From: Ramlibacter sp. WS9
GTDB lineage: Bacteria > Pseudomonadota > Gammaproteobacteria > Burkholderiales > Burkholderiaceae_C
DNA: 64,000 nt
Assembly (NCBI RefSeq): GCF_003797765.1
Contig: NZ_RKMB01000016.1
Location: 62,001-126,000 of the forward strand
Direction: 5' to 3'
The number at the start of each line of letters is the position of its first letter. Position 1 is the stretch's first letter. The translations under genes and the position numbers were made by a program. This document shows, one piece after another, positions 53,459 through 62,183 of the stretch. The notes beneath the pieces are model-generated. The model searched no databases and was not told the DNA's origin. It saw only the letters and a program-made list of their open reading frames with translations.

Positions 53459-54907
53459 GTGCTTTCGATGCAACACTTCATCAACGGCCGATCGGTATCA
53501 GCATCCGACGGGGCCGCTATCGAACTGGTCAGCCCGGTCACGGAATCGGTATTTGGCACATCGGCCGCGGGCACCGAAGCCGATGTCGATAGCGCGGTCA
53601 AGGCGGCTCGCGCTCAGTTGGACGGGGGCGGGTGGACCACGATGTCGGGCGTTGAGCGCGGGGCCCTGCTGAACAAGCTGGCCGATCTGGTCGAACGCGA
53701 CGCGAACATCATTGCCGACCTTGATGCGTCCGCTATCGGACGCCTGCCTGCGGAACCGCTCATGCTGGAATTGCCCAACGGCATCGGCACCTTGCGCAAT
53801 GCGGCCGGCTGGGCCGACAAGCTGGAAGGCCGCACCATTCCGACGCCAGGCTACATGGGCATGAGGACCTTGTCTTACACCCGACTCGAGCCTGTCGGCG
53901 TCGTGGCTGCCATCGTTCCATGGAACACACCGTTCATGATCACCTGCTGGAAAGTCGGCCCGTTGCTTGCCGCCGGCTGCGCCGTGGTGATCAAGCCGGC
54001 AGAGGAAACGCCTGGCTCGGCCTTGCACTTGGCGAAGCTATGCCAGGAGGCCGGCTTCCCGGACGGCGTGGTCAACGTGGTGACGGGTCGCGGCGAAGTC
54101 GTCGGGGATGCGCTGTGCAGGCATCCCGGCGTCGACAAGGTTACGTTCACCGGCAGCCCGGAGGTGGGCCGTCTAATCCAGCAAACCGCAGGCGGCGTGT
54201 TCAAGCGCGTCGCACTGGAGCTGGGGGGCAAGAGTCCCCAAATCGTATTCGAGGACGCCCCCTTCGACGCCGCGATACAGGGTTGCGCGGCCGGGCTTTT
54301 CTTCAATCAGGGCCAGGTGTGCGCGGCCGGTTCGCGCATTCTGGTGCAGCGCTCGATCGCCGACCGCTTCAGCAAGACGTTGGCAGGCGCGGCGGCCTCG
54401 GTCAAGGTTGGCAACCCGACCGAACCAGGTGTGCAGATGGGCGCAGTTGCCAAAAAAGCGCAGTTCGACCGCATCAACCGCTACATCAGAAAGGGCATTG
54501 AAGAAGGCGCCGAAGTGCTTGCCGGCGGCGTCCCGTACACGGGAAGGGGCTATTTCGTACAGCCGACGATATTCGGCAATGCCAGCAATGCGATGACCAT
54601 CGCGCGTGAAGAGATTTTCGGCCCGGTGGGAACGATCATTCCGTTCGACACGCAGGAAGAGGCGATCGCCATTGCCAACGACTCCAGATACGGCCTTGGC
54701 GCGACGGTCTGGACCAGCGATGTGGCGCGTGCCCACAAGGTGGCGCATGCCGTCAAGGCCGGCGCCGTTGGAATCAACTGCTGGGGGCCGATCGATCCGC
54801 GCTTGCCATGGGGCGGCATGAAGAGTAGCGGCATCGGAAGGGAAGGCGGACTTTCCGGTGTGCTTGCGTATACCGAGGAAAAGGTGATCACCGTGTTGCT
54901 GCCGTAA
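53459..54907 (+). CDS. NAD(P)+-dependent aldehyde dehydrogenase (b)
   Basis: A 482-aa ALDH of the betaine/phenylacetaldehyde-dehydrogenase-like group. PWNTPFMITCWKVGPLLAAG near residue 160, ALELGGKSPQIVFEDAPFDA near 257 and FFNQGQVCAAGSRILVQ near 293 hold the functional residues. GTG 53459 was chosen because GGAG lies eight bases upstream; the ATG nine bases later is too far from it. It directly precedes the quinohemoprotein alcohol dehydrogenase, so it is the likely second step of the same alcohol oxidation. Confidence 0.92.
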   Translation: MLSMQHFINGRSVSASDGAAIELVSPVTESVFGTSAAGTEADVDSAVKAARAQLDGGGWTTMSGVERGALLNKLADLVERDANIIADLDASAIGRLPAEPLMLELPNGIGTLRNAAGWADKLEGRTIPTPGYMGMRTLSYTRLEPVGVVAAIVPWNTPFMITCWKVGPLLAAGCAVVIKPAEETPGSALHLAKLCQEAGFPDGVVNVVTGRGEVVGDALCRHPGVDKVTFTGSPEVGRLIQQTAGGVFKRVALELGGKSPQIVFEDAPFDAAIQGCAAGLFFNQGQVCAAGSRILVQRSIADRFSKTLAGAAASVKVGNPTEPGVQMGAVAKKAQFDRINRYIRKGIEEGAEVLAGGVPYTGRGYFVQPTIFGNASNAMTIAREEIFGPVGTIIPFDTQEEAIAIANDSRYGLGATVWTSDVARAHKVAHAVKAGAVGINCWGPIDPRLPWGGMKSSGIGREGGLSGVLAYTEEKVITVLLP

Positions 54908-54948
54908 CAAGCTGCCCTTGGTCAACAAAAAAATAACTGGAGACAACT

Positions 54949-57051
54949 ATGAAGAGAAACTATGCAGTGGCTGCCGTACTGCTTGCGGCAATAGCATGCA
55001 CGACGGTACATGCCAGAACGCCCGCGGACGTCAACGGCGAGCGCATCGTCAATGCCGACAAGGAGCCCGGCAACTGGATGAGCCATGGCCGCACTTATGA
55101 CGAGCAACGCTTTTCGCCGCTCGGCAAGGTACACGCAGGCAACGTCGACAAGCTAGGACTGGCCTGGACCCACAAGCTCGACATCGACCGCGGTGTCGAA
55201 GCGACCGCAATCGTGGTTGACGGCGTGATGTACACCACGGGCGCCGCCAGCATTGTGTATGCGCTGGATGCACGGACTGGCAAGCTGCTGTGGAAGTACG
55301 ACCCGAAGATCGCCATTGAAGCGATGGGCCAGGGCTGCTGCGACATCATCAATCGTGGCGTGGCAGTCTGGAAGGGCAAGGTGTATCTCGGCGCCTTCGA
55401 CGGGCGACTGATCGCGTTGGATGCCCGCACCGGCAAGGTAGCGTGGGAAGTCGACACGGTCCTCGATCACAAGAAGAGCTACACGATTTCGGGCGCGCCG
55501 CGCATCGTCAAGGGCAAGGTGCTGATCGGCAACGGCGGCGCCGAGTATGGCGTGCGCGGCTATGTCACCGCCTACGATGCCGACAGCGGCAAGCAGGCAT
55601 GGCGCTTCTTCACCGTTCCGGGCGATCCCAAGGATCCGGCGGAAAACAAGGCGATGGAGATCGCCCTGAAAACCTGGCACGGCAACAACTGGGTCAAGTG
55701 GGGCGGCGGGGGCACGGCCTGGGACTCGATGGCGTACGACCCCGAGCTGAATCAGCTGTATATCGGCGTCGGCAACGGCTCGCCCTGGAACTACAACTTT
55801 CGCAGCGAAGGCAAGGGCGACAACCTCTTCCTGTCGTCCATCGTTGCGATCAACCCCGACAACGGCGAATACATCTGGCACTACCAGACCACGCCGGGCG
55901 ACCGTTGGGATTACACGGCCACGCAGCACATGATCCTGGCCGACCTCGACATCAAGGGCCGAAAGCGCAAGGTCATCATGCAGGCGCCCAAGAACGGCTT
56001 CTTCTATGTCATCGATCGCGCAACCGGCGAGCTGCTGTCGGCGGAGAAGTTTGTTCCCATCAATTGGGCGACGCATGTCGACATGGCCACCGGACGGCCG
56101 GTCCTCACGCCGGACGCCGATTACCTGGACGGGAAAGGAGCGAAGGTCATCCTGCCGAGCTTCCTGGGTGCTCACAGCTGGCAGCCGATGTCCTTCAATC
56201 CGAAGACCGGCTATGTCTACCTGCCGGCGCAGGAGTCCGTGGCCCAACTCGAAGCGCAGAAAGAGCCCCTGTTCATCCCGCACAAGTCGGTGGTCAACAT
56301 CGGCGTGGAAGTGCCCGACCTTCCGGAAGACACGAAGATCGTCAAGCAGATCCGCAGCGCATGGAAGGGACGCTTGATCGCATGGGACCCGGTCGCGCAA
56401 AAGGCCGCCTGGACGCAAGAATACGAAAGCGCATGGAACGGCGGCACCTTGTCCACGGCGGGCAACCTGGTGTTCCAGGGCACTGCCGACGGACGAGCCG
56501 TCGCGTATGCGGCCGACACCGGCAAGAAGCTGTGGGAGGCAAAGGTCAATTCGGGTGCGATGGCAGCACCGGTCACCTATGAAGTCAACGGCGAACAGTA
56601 CGTGACCTTCATGGTCGGCTGGGGAGGCGTATTTCCGCTGCTCACCGGCGCGCTCTCGTACAAGGTCCAGGCTGACGCTCGGGTGGTGACGTTCAAGCTC
56701 GGAGCCAGCGGCAAGCTGCCGCCACCGAAGTTGATCGCCGCCTCGCTGCCCCCGCTGCAACCGCTGAACGCTGCGCCGGAGCAACTCAAGACAGCGCGCA
56801 CCATGTTCAACGGCTTTTGCGCTTCCTGTCACGGACTGAATGCGGCCAGTGGCGGCGTCCTTCCCGACCTGCGCTACATGACGTCGAAGACGCATGGCAT
56901 GTTCGCAGCCATCGTCAGCGGTGCCCGCATCAATCGTGGTATGCCGGCCTTCAGTTCGATCCTCAAACCGGAGGATATGGAATTGATCCGGCAGTACGTT
57001 ATCAAGCGGTCGCACGACCTTGATGCCGAACTGAAACAGCCGGCGCCCTAA
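54949..57051 (+). CDS. PQQ-dependent quinohemoprotein alcohol dehydrogenase (type II)
   Basis: A 700-aa periplasmic enzyme with a signal peptide (VAAVLLAAIACTTVHA). An eight-bladed PQQ propeller spans residues 30-590; the vicinal disulfide pair is in GQGCCDIINRG near 131. The active-site Asp lies in GDRWDYTATQHM near 321. The residue two after it is Thr, not Asp, which in this family indicates a calcium rather than a lanthanide cofactor. A C-terminal cytochrome c domain has FCASCHG (heme CxxCH, 624-628) and a likely Met ligand in RGMPAF. Oxidises alcohols and feeds electrons to cytochromes. Confidence 0.95.
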   Translation: MKRNYAVAAVLLAAIACTTVHARTPADVNGERIVNADKEPGNWMSHGRTYDEQRFSPLGKVHAGNVDKLGLAWTHKLDIDRGVEATAIVVDGVMYTTGAASIVYALDARTGKLLWKYDPKIAIEAMGQGCCDIINRGVAVWKGKVYLGAFDGRLIALDARTGKVAWEVDTVLDHKKSYTISGAPRIVKGKVLIGNGGAEYGVRGYVTAYDADSGKQAWRFFTVPGDPKDPAENKAMEIALKTWHGNNWVKWGGGGTAWDSMAYDPELNQLYIGVGNGSPWNYNFRSEGKGDNLFLSSIVAINPDNGEYIWHYQTTPGDRWDYTATQHMILADLDIKGRKRKVIMQAPKNGFFYVIDRATGELLSAEKFVPINWATHVDMATGRPVLTPDADYLDGKGAKVILPSFLGAHSWQPMSFNPKTGYVYLPAQESVAQLEAQKEPLFIPHKSVVNIGVEVPDLPEDTKIVKQIRSAWKGRLIAWDPVAQKAAWTQEYESAWNGGTLSTAGNLVFQGTADGRAVAYAADTGKKLWEAKVNSGAMAAPVTYEVNGEQYVTFMVGWGGVFPLLTGALSYKVQADARVVTFKLGASGKLPPPKLIAASLPPLQPLNAAPEQLKTARTMFNGFCASCHGLNAASGGVLPDLRYMTSKTHGMFAAIVSGARINRGMPAFSSILKPEDMELIRQYVIKRSHDLDAELKQPAP

Positions 57052-57074
57052 CCCGACAGTCGAAGCAATTGCGA

Positions 57075-57100
57075 CTGGGCATCCGGCTTCGGATGCCCAG
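57075..57100. terminator. Strong hairpin after the alcohol dehydrogenase gene
   Basis: CTGGGCATCCG, loop GCTT, CGGATGCCCAG: a perfect 11-bp stem 23 bp after the stop. There is no T-run, so it may be an attenuator or mRNA-stabilising structure rather than a full terminator before the transporter gene. Confidence 0.5.
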
Positions 57101-57169
57101 CGGCATCGCTCATCCCCAAGCCGCCCTTGGCAGGCAAGGCGGCGTCATCACGCTCACACAAGGAAAAAA

Positions 57170-58030
57170 ATGAGACAAGCACACAAGACATTCACAAACG
57201 CCATCCTGGCTGCTACTTTGGCTGCAGGCGGCACAGCCCACGCTGCAACCAATCCCGATCCGGGAGACTACACCGCACTGCCCGCGGGAACCGACATCAG
57301 CCTCGTGTACGCAGTGAACGCGCGCGCTGACCAGGTCTATGCGAGCGGAAGCAAGGTGCCGCTGCCGCGGAACCTGGGCTTGGACCTCGATATCGGAATC
57401 TTCCGCCACGTGCACTTCATGAACTGGGGCGGGTATCGCATCGACCCGCAGATCGTGATTCCGTTCGGGCGCCAGACCGTGGGCCTGACCGGCACGAAGA
57501 CCTCCGGCATCGGCGACATCATTTTCGGCGGAACCCTCTGGACGATCGCCGATCTTGCCAATGGCGAGCATCTGGGCTACACCGCATTCATCACTGCGCC
57601 GACAGGCAAAGACAAGTCGATGGGGTTTGCCCTTAGCGACAATCGCTGGGCGGTTGATCTGCAGGTCGGTTACATCCGCAGCCTGTCCGCTAAATGGACG
57701 GTCGACCTGATCGGGCAGGCCGAGTTTTACCAGCGCGAGCGCAGCACCGGGGCCAAACGGGATCCGCTCGTGCGCGGCCATGCCCACTTGCGCTATCACC
57801 TGAGCGAGTCGTCGCATATCGCCGCCTCACTGCGCCAGTCGATGGGCGGCGAAGAAAAATTGAATGGCACGACTCTCGCGGGACGCAAGAACGACACCAA
57901 TCTGCAGTTGACCTGGGCGTCGTTCCTGACGAAGCAGGTCCAGGTTCAGCTCCACTACGCGCAAGATGTCAAAGTCGAGAACGGTCCCAAAGTAAAAGCC
58001 TTGGGCCTGCGAGCGCTGTACGCGTTTTGA
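57170..58030 (+). CDS. Outer-membrane transporter, phenol MetA-pathway type
   Basis: A 286-aa beta-barrel-type protein with a signal peptide (ILAATLAAGGTAHA) and a terminal aromatic residue (RALYAF) as outer-membrane proteins have. LPAGTDISLVYAVNARADQVY near residue 38, the alternating pattern through GYTAFITAPTGKDKS, and repeated amphipathic strands match the MetA-pathway-of-phenol-degradation family, thought to let hydrophobic aromatics in. AGGA precedes the ATG at 57170. It follows the PQQ enzyme by 119 bp. Confidence 0.85.
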   Translation: MRQAHKTFTNAILAATLAAGGTAHAATNPDPGDYTALPAGTDISLVYAVNARADQVYASGSKVPLPRNLGLDLDIGIFRHVHFMNWGGYRIDPQIVIPFGRQTVGLTGTKTSGIGDIIFGGTLWTIADLANGEHLGYTAFITAPTGKDKSMGFALSDNRWAVDLQVGYIRSLSAKWTVDLIGQAEFYQRERSTGAKRDPLVRGHAHLRYHLSESSHIAASLRQSMGGEEKLNGTTLAGRKNDTNLQLTWASFLTKQVQVQLHYAQDVKVENGPKVKALGLRALYAF

Positions 58031-58032
58031 GG

Positions 58033-58222
58033 ATGGCAAGCCCAAGAGCCCTTCGGCTTGCAGGCGCAGCCTGTGCCAGCGCGGCATTGCTGGAGTGCGG
58101 CTATGCACAGGAAGCGCGACGCAATACGCTGCAAGATGTCGTCGTCAGCGCCAGCCGCATTGAAGTGCGCAGTTTGATGCGCCGGCGGCGATCGATTCAG
58201 TGCAAGTCCATCCCTTCCAAAG
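58033..58222 (+). pseudogene. TonB-dependent receptor 5' fragment, frameshifted
   Basis: From ATG 58033 the frame encodes a signal peptide (AGAACASAALLECGYAQ) and TLQDVVVSASRIEVRS, the start of a TonB-receptor plug. At the TTT near 58173-58175 the sense frame breaks. With one more T the translation continues as FDAPAAIDSVQVHPFQSG, a normal plug sequence, then a stop. The remaining 90 percent of the gene is missing. A clear decayed gene. Confidence 0.85.
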
Positions 58223-58319
58223 CGGCTGAGTTCGGCCGCCGCGCCGGGCCGTCAAGCAAGGTCTGCTCCCTCGGAGGCAGAGAGCGACACGCAGTGCGCA
58301 AGCGTGGGGGCTCCAATCC

Positions 58320-59258
58320 CTAATGCAACAACTTCTCCGCCAGAACATGAATCGCCTTGGGCGTTGAACTCACGCCCAGTTTGTCCCTGATGCTGCGCAA
58401 TTGGTGATCGACCGTATAAAAGGAGCGATTCAGCTGTCGCGCGATTTCCTTGTAGGCCAACCCGGCAACCGCCAGGCGTGCAACCTTGAGTTCGCATGGG
58501 GTGAGCAGCTCGAGGATCGCATCCGGGGAGGCGACGATGTGTGTATGACTCTCTCCCAACGGAAGGGGTTGCGCGGCCCGCTGGGCTGCAGCCAACACCG
58601 GTCCAAGCACCAAGCGGGCGATCTCGCCGAGGTATTCGCAACGTGACGCATTGGCCGTCTTGCCGCATTCCATCCAGTCCACGCACAGCAATCCGACCGG
58701 CTGCATGCCGTCGCGCAAGGCCACGGCCAACTTCGATCGCGTTCCAGCCGTCAGCAGTTTTGCGCGCATGACGGAGGGGATGCGCTTGTCCTGCTCTATG
58801 TCCGCGTAAGGCACTACGGTAGGCGAAGACCACACGCAGCAGACGCTAGGGTCAAGTGCATCCACCTCATGCCCAAGGGAGGACGGAACCCTGCGCGACG
58901 TCCTCAGTGACTCACTCGACGAAACGAACACCGCGTTACCCGGCGTTGAAAAGCCGCCGTCCACGCGGTCTGCATCGAGAACGTCTCGCAACCAGGTGAC
59001 AGCAAGATCCCAGCACAGCCGCGTGTCGTCAAGATATAGCAGCAGATGGGCCGCCAGATCGCCGGCACCCCCCGTCACCCGGGTATGGCGGTCGTCCAGC
59101 AAGCGACGGCGAAGTTGGCGCTGGGCTTGAAAAAGTATCTCGGTTTGCAAGGTCCACCTCTCAACAAGCACCACCCCGTTCCCGATGACATCAATGGGGC
59201 GTCGTGCCGTCAGGCTGTTGCGGGGCCACGGACGCCGATCGCCGGGTCGTTCGGCCAT
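58320..59258 (-). CDS. LuxR-type HTH regulator 2
   Basis: A 312-aa protein from the ATG at 59258 (TTG 59273 is an alternative). The C-terminal GerE helix-turn-helix reads LLTPCELKVARLAVAGLAYK, then EIARQLNRSFYTVDHQLRSI. The middle (LRDGMQPVGLLCVDWMECG) is reminiscent of a GAF-type sensor. LuxR-type proteins such as AgmR/ErbR control PQQ alcohol dehydrogenases in Pseudomonas, so control of the neighbouring quinohemoprotein genes is plausible. Its upstream DNA is copy 2 of the 62-bp element. Confidence 0.87.
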   Translation of the reverse strand: MAERPGDRRPWPRNSLTARRPIDVIGNGVVLVERWTLQTEILFQAQRQLRRRLLDDRHTRVTGGAGDLAAHLLLYLDDTRLCWDLAVTWLRDVLDADRVDGGFSTPGNAVFVSSSESLRTSRRVPSSLGHEVDALDPSVCCVWSSPTVVPYADIEQDKRIPSVMRAKLLTAGTRSKLAVALRDGMQPVGLLCVDWMECGKTANASRCEYLGEIARLVLGPVLAAAQRAAQPLPLGESHTHIVASPDAILELLTPCELKVARLAVAGLAYKEIARQLNRSFYTVDHQLRSIRDKLGVSSTPKAIHVLAEKLLH

Positions 59259-59283
59259 CTTTGCGCACGGCAAGCATGTGGCG

Positions 59284-59345
59284 GATTGTCGAAAAGGCGC
59301 TGTGAAAAAATGTCCTAATAAATGAGGACGGGGTTACCCAGCGCA
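59284..59345 (+). repeat. Duplicated 62-bp promoter element, copy 2
   Basis: Matches 39825-39886 (reverse strand) at 60 of 62 positions, including palindrome GTCCTAATAAATGAGGAC (59312-59329). Identity ends precisely where the ATG of LuxR regulator 1 begins in copy 1; here the next bases are unrelated. The side that faces the monooxygenase in copy 1 faces LuxR regulator 2 here. Confidence 0.85.
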
Positions 59346-59396
59346 CATAGCCAACCTGATCCGTTCGGACCACCAAGGCCAAGTTTCCCCCGACGC

Positions 59397-60338
59397 TCAT
59401 CCCTCCGCGGCAGCCGCGTCGTCCAACATCTGAATTGTGTCCATGTAGATGGCAGTGACTTTGCGGTACATCAGGACGACGGTGGTCTGCGGGAGTGCCG
59501 GCCGCACATCGATGACCTGTAGACGGCCCGCGGCGATCTCGGATTGCGCGGCCTGAAGCGGAACGACGGCCAATCCCAGCCCTGCGCTTGCCAGGCGCAC
59601 ATTGGCGACAAGTGAGGCGGACTCGATCACCGTGCGGGGTGCACGGTCGCCGCGCGCGGTGAACATCTCATCGACCGACCTGCGCTGGTGGGTACTGGCC
59701 GGCGGAAGAATCCAGGGGTGCGTAAGCAAATCAGGCCAGCGGTGCCGGCGCGCCGCAATGCCGAGCGCGGGCGCGGCCACCACGATCATCGGAACCACGG
59801 CACAGGTGCGGATACTGAGCATGCTCAGGTCCAGCGCATCCACGGCGCGTGGCGCATACAGCGCCATGGCCGCGTCGATCTCGCCGCGCAGCAACTGCTC
59901 GATCAACGCAACCAGGCGCCCCTCGTGCAACTGGATCGACGCAGGCACGGGCGCCATGCGGTCCGCGAGCCGCCGGAGAATGGGCGGCGCCACATGCTCG
60001 GCGACGAAGGCCGCCATGCCAATGCGCAACGGCCCCGGAGCGGCTTCCGCATTGGCCGCCACCTCATCCGTCAGATGCCGCAGTTCATTGACAAGCAGCC
60101 GCGCGTGTTTGGCAACACGCAAGCCCATGGCCGTGGGCACCATGCCTTTGGAGGAGCGCTCGAACAGAACCTGGCCGAGGGAGCGTTCCAGTTCCTTGAT
60201 CGACTTGCTGACCGCCGCGCGGCTGATGTGCAGGCGCAGCGCCGCCTCGCCGAGATTGCCGCAATCGGCCACTTCATGGACGAATTCCAGCTGCGAAAAC
60301 CGCAGCCGCCGACCGATCGAGCGTGGGACAGTGGCCAT
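59397..60338 (-). CDS. LysR-type transcriptional regulator (intact copy)
   Basis: A 313-aa LTTR. RRLRFSQLEFVHEVADCGNLGEAALRLHIS at the start, followed by RAAVSKSIKELERSLGQVLFE, is the DNA-binding domain. HLTDEVAANAEA and GPLRIGMAAFVAEHVAPPIL open the effector domain, and LGLAVVPLQAAQ near 265 closes it. It resembles the GbpR/CbnR-like aromatics group. It is divergent from the Bug receptor gene at 60459 across 120 bp and probably regulates it. A deleted relative lies at 52872-53227. Confidence 0.92.
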   Translation of the reverse strand: MATVPRSIGRRLRFSQLEFVHEVADCGNLGEAALRLHISRAAVSKSIKELERSLGQVLFERSSKGMVPTAMGLRVAKHARLLVNELRHLTDEVAANAEAAPGPLRIGMAAFVAEHVAPPILRRLADRMAPVPASIQLHEGRLVALIEQLLRGEIDAAMALYAPRAVDALDLSMLSIRTCAVVPMIVVAAPALGIAARRHRWPDLLTHPWILPPASTHQRRSVDEMFTARGDRAPRTVIESASLVANVRLASAGLGLAVVPLQAAQSEIAAGRLQVIDVRPALPQTTVVLMYRKVTAIYMDTIQMLDDAAAAEG

Positions 60339-60458
60339 GGCGCGGATGTTAACTGCTGGTTGATGCCCCGGGCCGATTCGGCGCTATGCGCGGTGTGTGC
60401 CAACGCCTACGATGCCTCGGGATCAGTCGCCGTGGGCGAAAAAAATAGGAGACAAGGC

Positions 60459-61475
60459 ATGCCAATCGAACAAGCAACGCCGCAGGCCGCGAACCGCCGC
60501 CGATTCATCGCCTATGGCGCGAGCGTCGCCGCCGCTGCCGGCTTCAGCAGCTCATGGGCACAAGCGCCGTCCTTTCCGATCGCGGGCAAGCCGATCCGCA
60601 TCGTCATCCCCGCGCCGCCCGGCGGGCCGGCCGACATCCTGGCCCGCGCACTGGCCGTACACCTCACTGCGCAACTCGACGGAACGCCGGTCATCGTCGA
60701 GAGCAAACCGGGCGGCGCGAGCGTGCCTGCGGCCTTGGCGGTGGCGAGCGCGCCTCCCGACGGCCACACGCTGCTGCTGACCATCAACACCACGCACACG
60801 CAAGTGCCGCACATGTTCGGCAAGCCCCCTTACGACCCGTTCAGGGAGTTCACGCCGATCACCCAGGTCTACCGCAACGGCTCGATCCTGGTGGCGCATC
60901 CCTCGGTCGCCGCCAACGACCTGAAAGAGTTGATCGAGCTGAGCAAAGTCAGCGGCCCGATTCCCGCCGGTTCGCCCGGGCCCGGCACCAACGGCCATCT
61001 CTATATCGAGATGCTGAATCTGCAATACGGGGCCAAGCTGAGTCACGTGCCTTACAAGGGGTCGGCCGACGCCACGCGCGACTTGCTCGGCGGATTCATC
61101 AAGGTGCTCTTCGATTCGCCGACCACGTCGCTGCCGCACATCCGCAGCGGCCGCGAAAAGGCGCTGGCCGTGGTGGGCCCCTCCAGATTGAAGGAACTCC
61201 CTGACGTGAAGACCGTGCGCGAGCTCGGGTACTCAGCGCTGGAGGTCACCGGGTGGATGGGATTTTTTGGTCCGGCGAACCTGCCGCCGGCGACATTGGA
61301 TCGCTTGAACAAGGCGCTCGTCGCTGCGATTCGCAGGCCGGAAATCCACGCGCAGTTCGAGCCGCTGGGACTGGACCTGACGGGAACCACGCCCAGTGAA
61401 TTCCTCGCCATCGTGCGCAGCGACCACGAGACCTGGGGCCGGATCATCAAGCAAACCGGCGTGAAGCTGGACTGA
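60459..61475 (+). CDS. Bug-family periplasmic solute-binding protein, copy D
   Basis: A 338-aa orphan TctC-like receptor. A Tat-style signal (NRRRFIAYGASVAAAAGF) precedes IRIVIPAPPGGPADILARAL. SHVPYKGSADATRDLLGGFI and PDVKTVRELG are family motifs. AGGAG lies five to nine bases before the ATG at 60459. Divergent from the LysR gene; followed 18 bp later by an NTF2-like gene. Confidence 0.93.
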   Translation: MPIEQATPQAANRRRFIAYGASVAAAAGFSSSWAQAPSFPIAGKPIRIVIPAPPGGPADILARALAVHLTAQLDGTPVIVESKPGGASVPAALAVASAPPDGHTLLLTINTTHTQVPHMFGKPPYDPFREFTPITQVYRNGSILVAHPSVAANDLKELIELSKVSGPIPAGSPGPGTNGHLYIEMLNLQYGAKLSHVPYKGSADATRDLLGGFIKVLFDSPTTSLPHIRSGREKALAVVGPSRLKELPDVKTVRELGYSALEVTGWMGFFGPANLPPATLDRLNKALVAAIRRPEIHAQFEPLGLDLTGTTPSEFLAIVRSDHETWGRIIKQTGVKLD

Positions 61476-61493
61476 AGCGAAGGGAACGCTGAA

Positions 61494-62183
61494 ATGACGG
61501 AACACGCCAACAACGACCTCATGGAGGCGTTGCGCAAACGCGTGGAAATGCTCGAAGCCAAGGTACAGACCGCCGAGGACCTGGAGGCCATCAACAAGCT
61601 GACACGCATGTACGGCTATTACCTCGACAAGGCGCTCTGGGCCGAGATATTGCCCTTGTTTACCGAGGACTGCTCCGTGGAAATCTCGCACCTGGGTGTC
61701 TACCTCGGCAAAAGGCAGGCCGAGGTGCTGTTCAAGGACTTGCTGGGCAAGGGGCCGGCACTGAGCGACGAGAACGGCCTCGTCTATGGGCGCCTGTACA
61801 ACCACATGATCGTGCAGGGCATCGTGCACGTGGACGACGACGGCTTGCATGCGAGCGGCCGCTGGCGTTGCTTCATGCAGATCGCGGAGTTCGGCGTCAA
61901 GGCGACCTGGGGCGAAGGCCCTTACGAGATCCGCTACCGCAAGGAAGACGGCCTCTGGCGCATCAGTCATCTGCACTTCTACCGCACTTACCACACGCCT
62001 TTCGAAGAAGGGTGGGCCAAGGCGAAGTCGCCCCCGGGCGGTGTCCGGGCGCAGCTGCCACCCGACCTGCCACCCAGCGTGGACTACGAGCCCTATCCGG
62101 CTGCATTCATACCGCCGTTTCACTACGGCAATCCGGTCTCGGGAAGCCGCGATCACACGCGACCTGATCCAGAGCGCGTCTGA
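61494..62183 (+). CDS. Large SnoaL/NTF2-like protein with N-terminal coiled coil
   Basis: A 229-aa protein. Residues 8-35 form a probable coiled coil (LRKRVEMLEAKVQTAEDLEA). The NTF2 core starts INKLTRMYGYYLDKALWAEI, typical of SnoaL_4-like proteins, with ASGRWRCFMQIAEFG and YRKEDGLWRISHLHFYRTY later. Related domains occur in ring-hydroxylating dioxygenase small subunits and in steroid isomerase-like enzymes. Reaction unknown. Lies between a Bug receptor and an ABC binding protein on the same strand, likely one operon. Confidence 0.83.
   Translation: MTEHANNDLMEALRKRVEMLEAKVQTAEDLEAINKLTRMYGYYLDKALWAEILPLFTEDCSVEISHLGVYLGKRQAEVLFKDLLGKGPALSDENGLVYGRLYNHMIVQGIVHVDDDGLHASGRWRCFMQIAEFGVKATWGEGPYEIRYRKEDGLWRISHLHFYRTYHTPFEEGWAKAKSPPGGVRAQLPPDLPPSVDYEPYPAAFIPPFHYGNPVSGSRDHTRPDPERV

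Noticed and set aside
54913..54926. Third copy of the shared operator before the PQQ dehydrogenase
   Set aside because: Only about 11 of 12 bases of one half match and the dyad partner is missing; mentioned but not called.
55153..57015. 620-codon minus-strand frame opposite the PQQ dehydrogenase
   Set aside because: Antisense to a gene with unmistakable catalytic and heme motifs; product unrecognisable.
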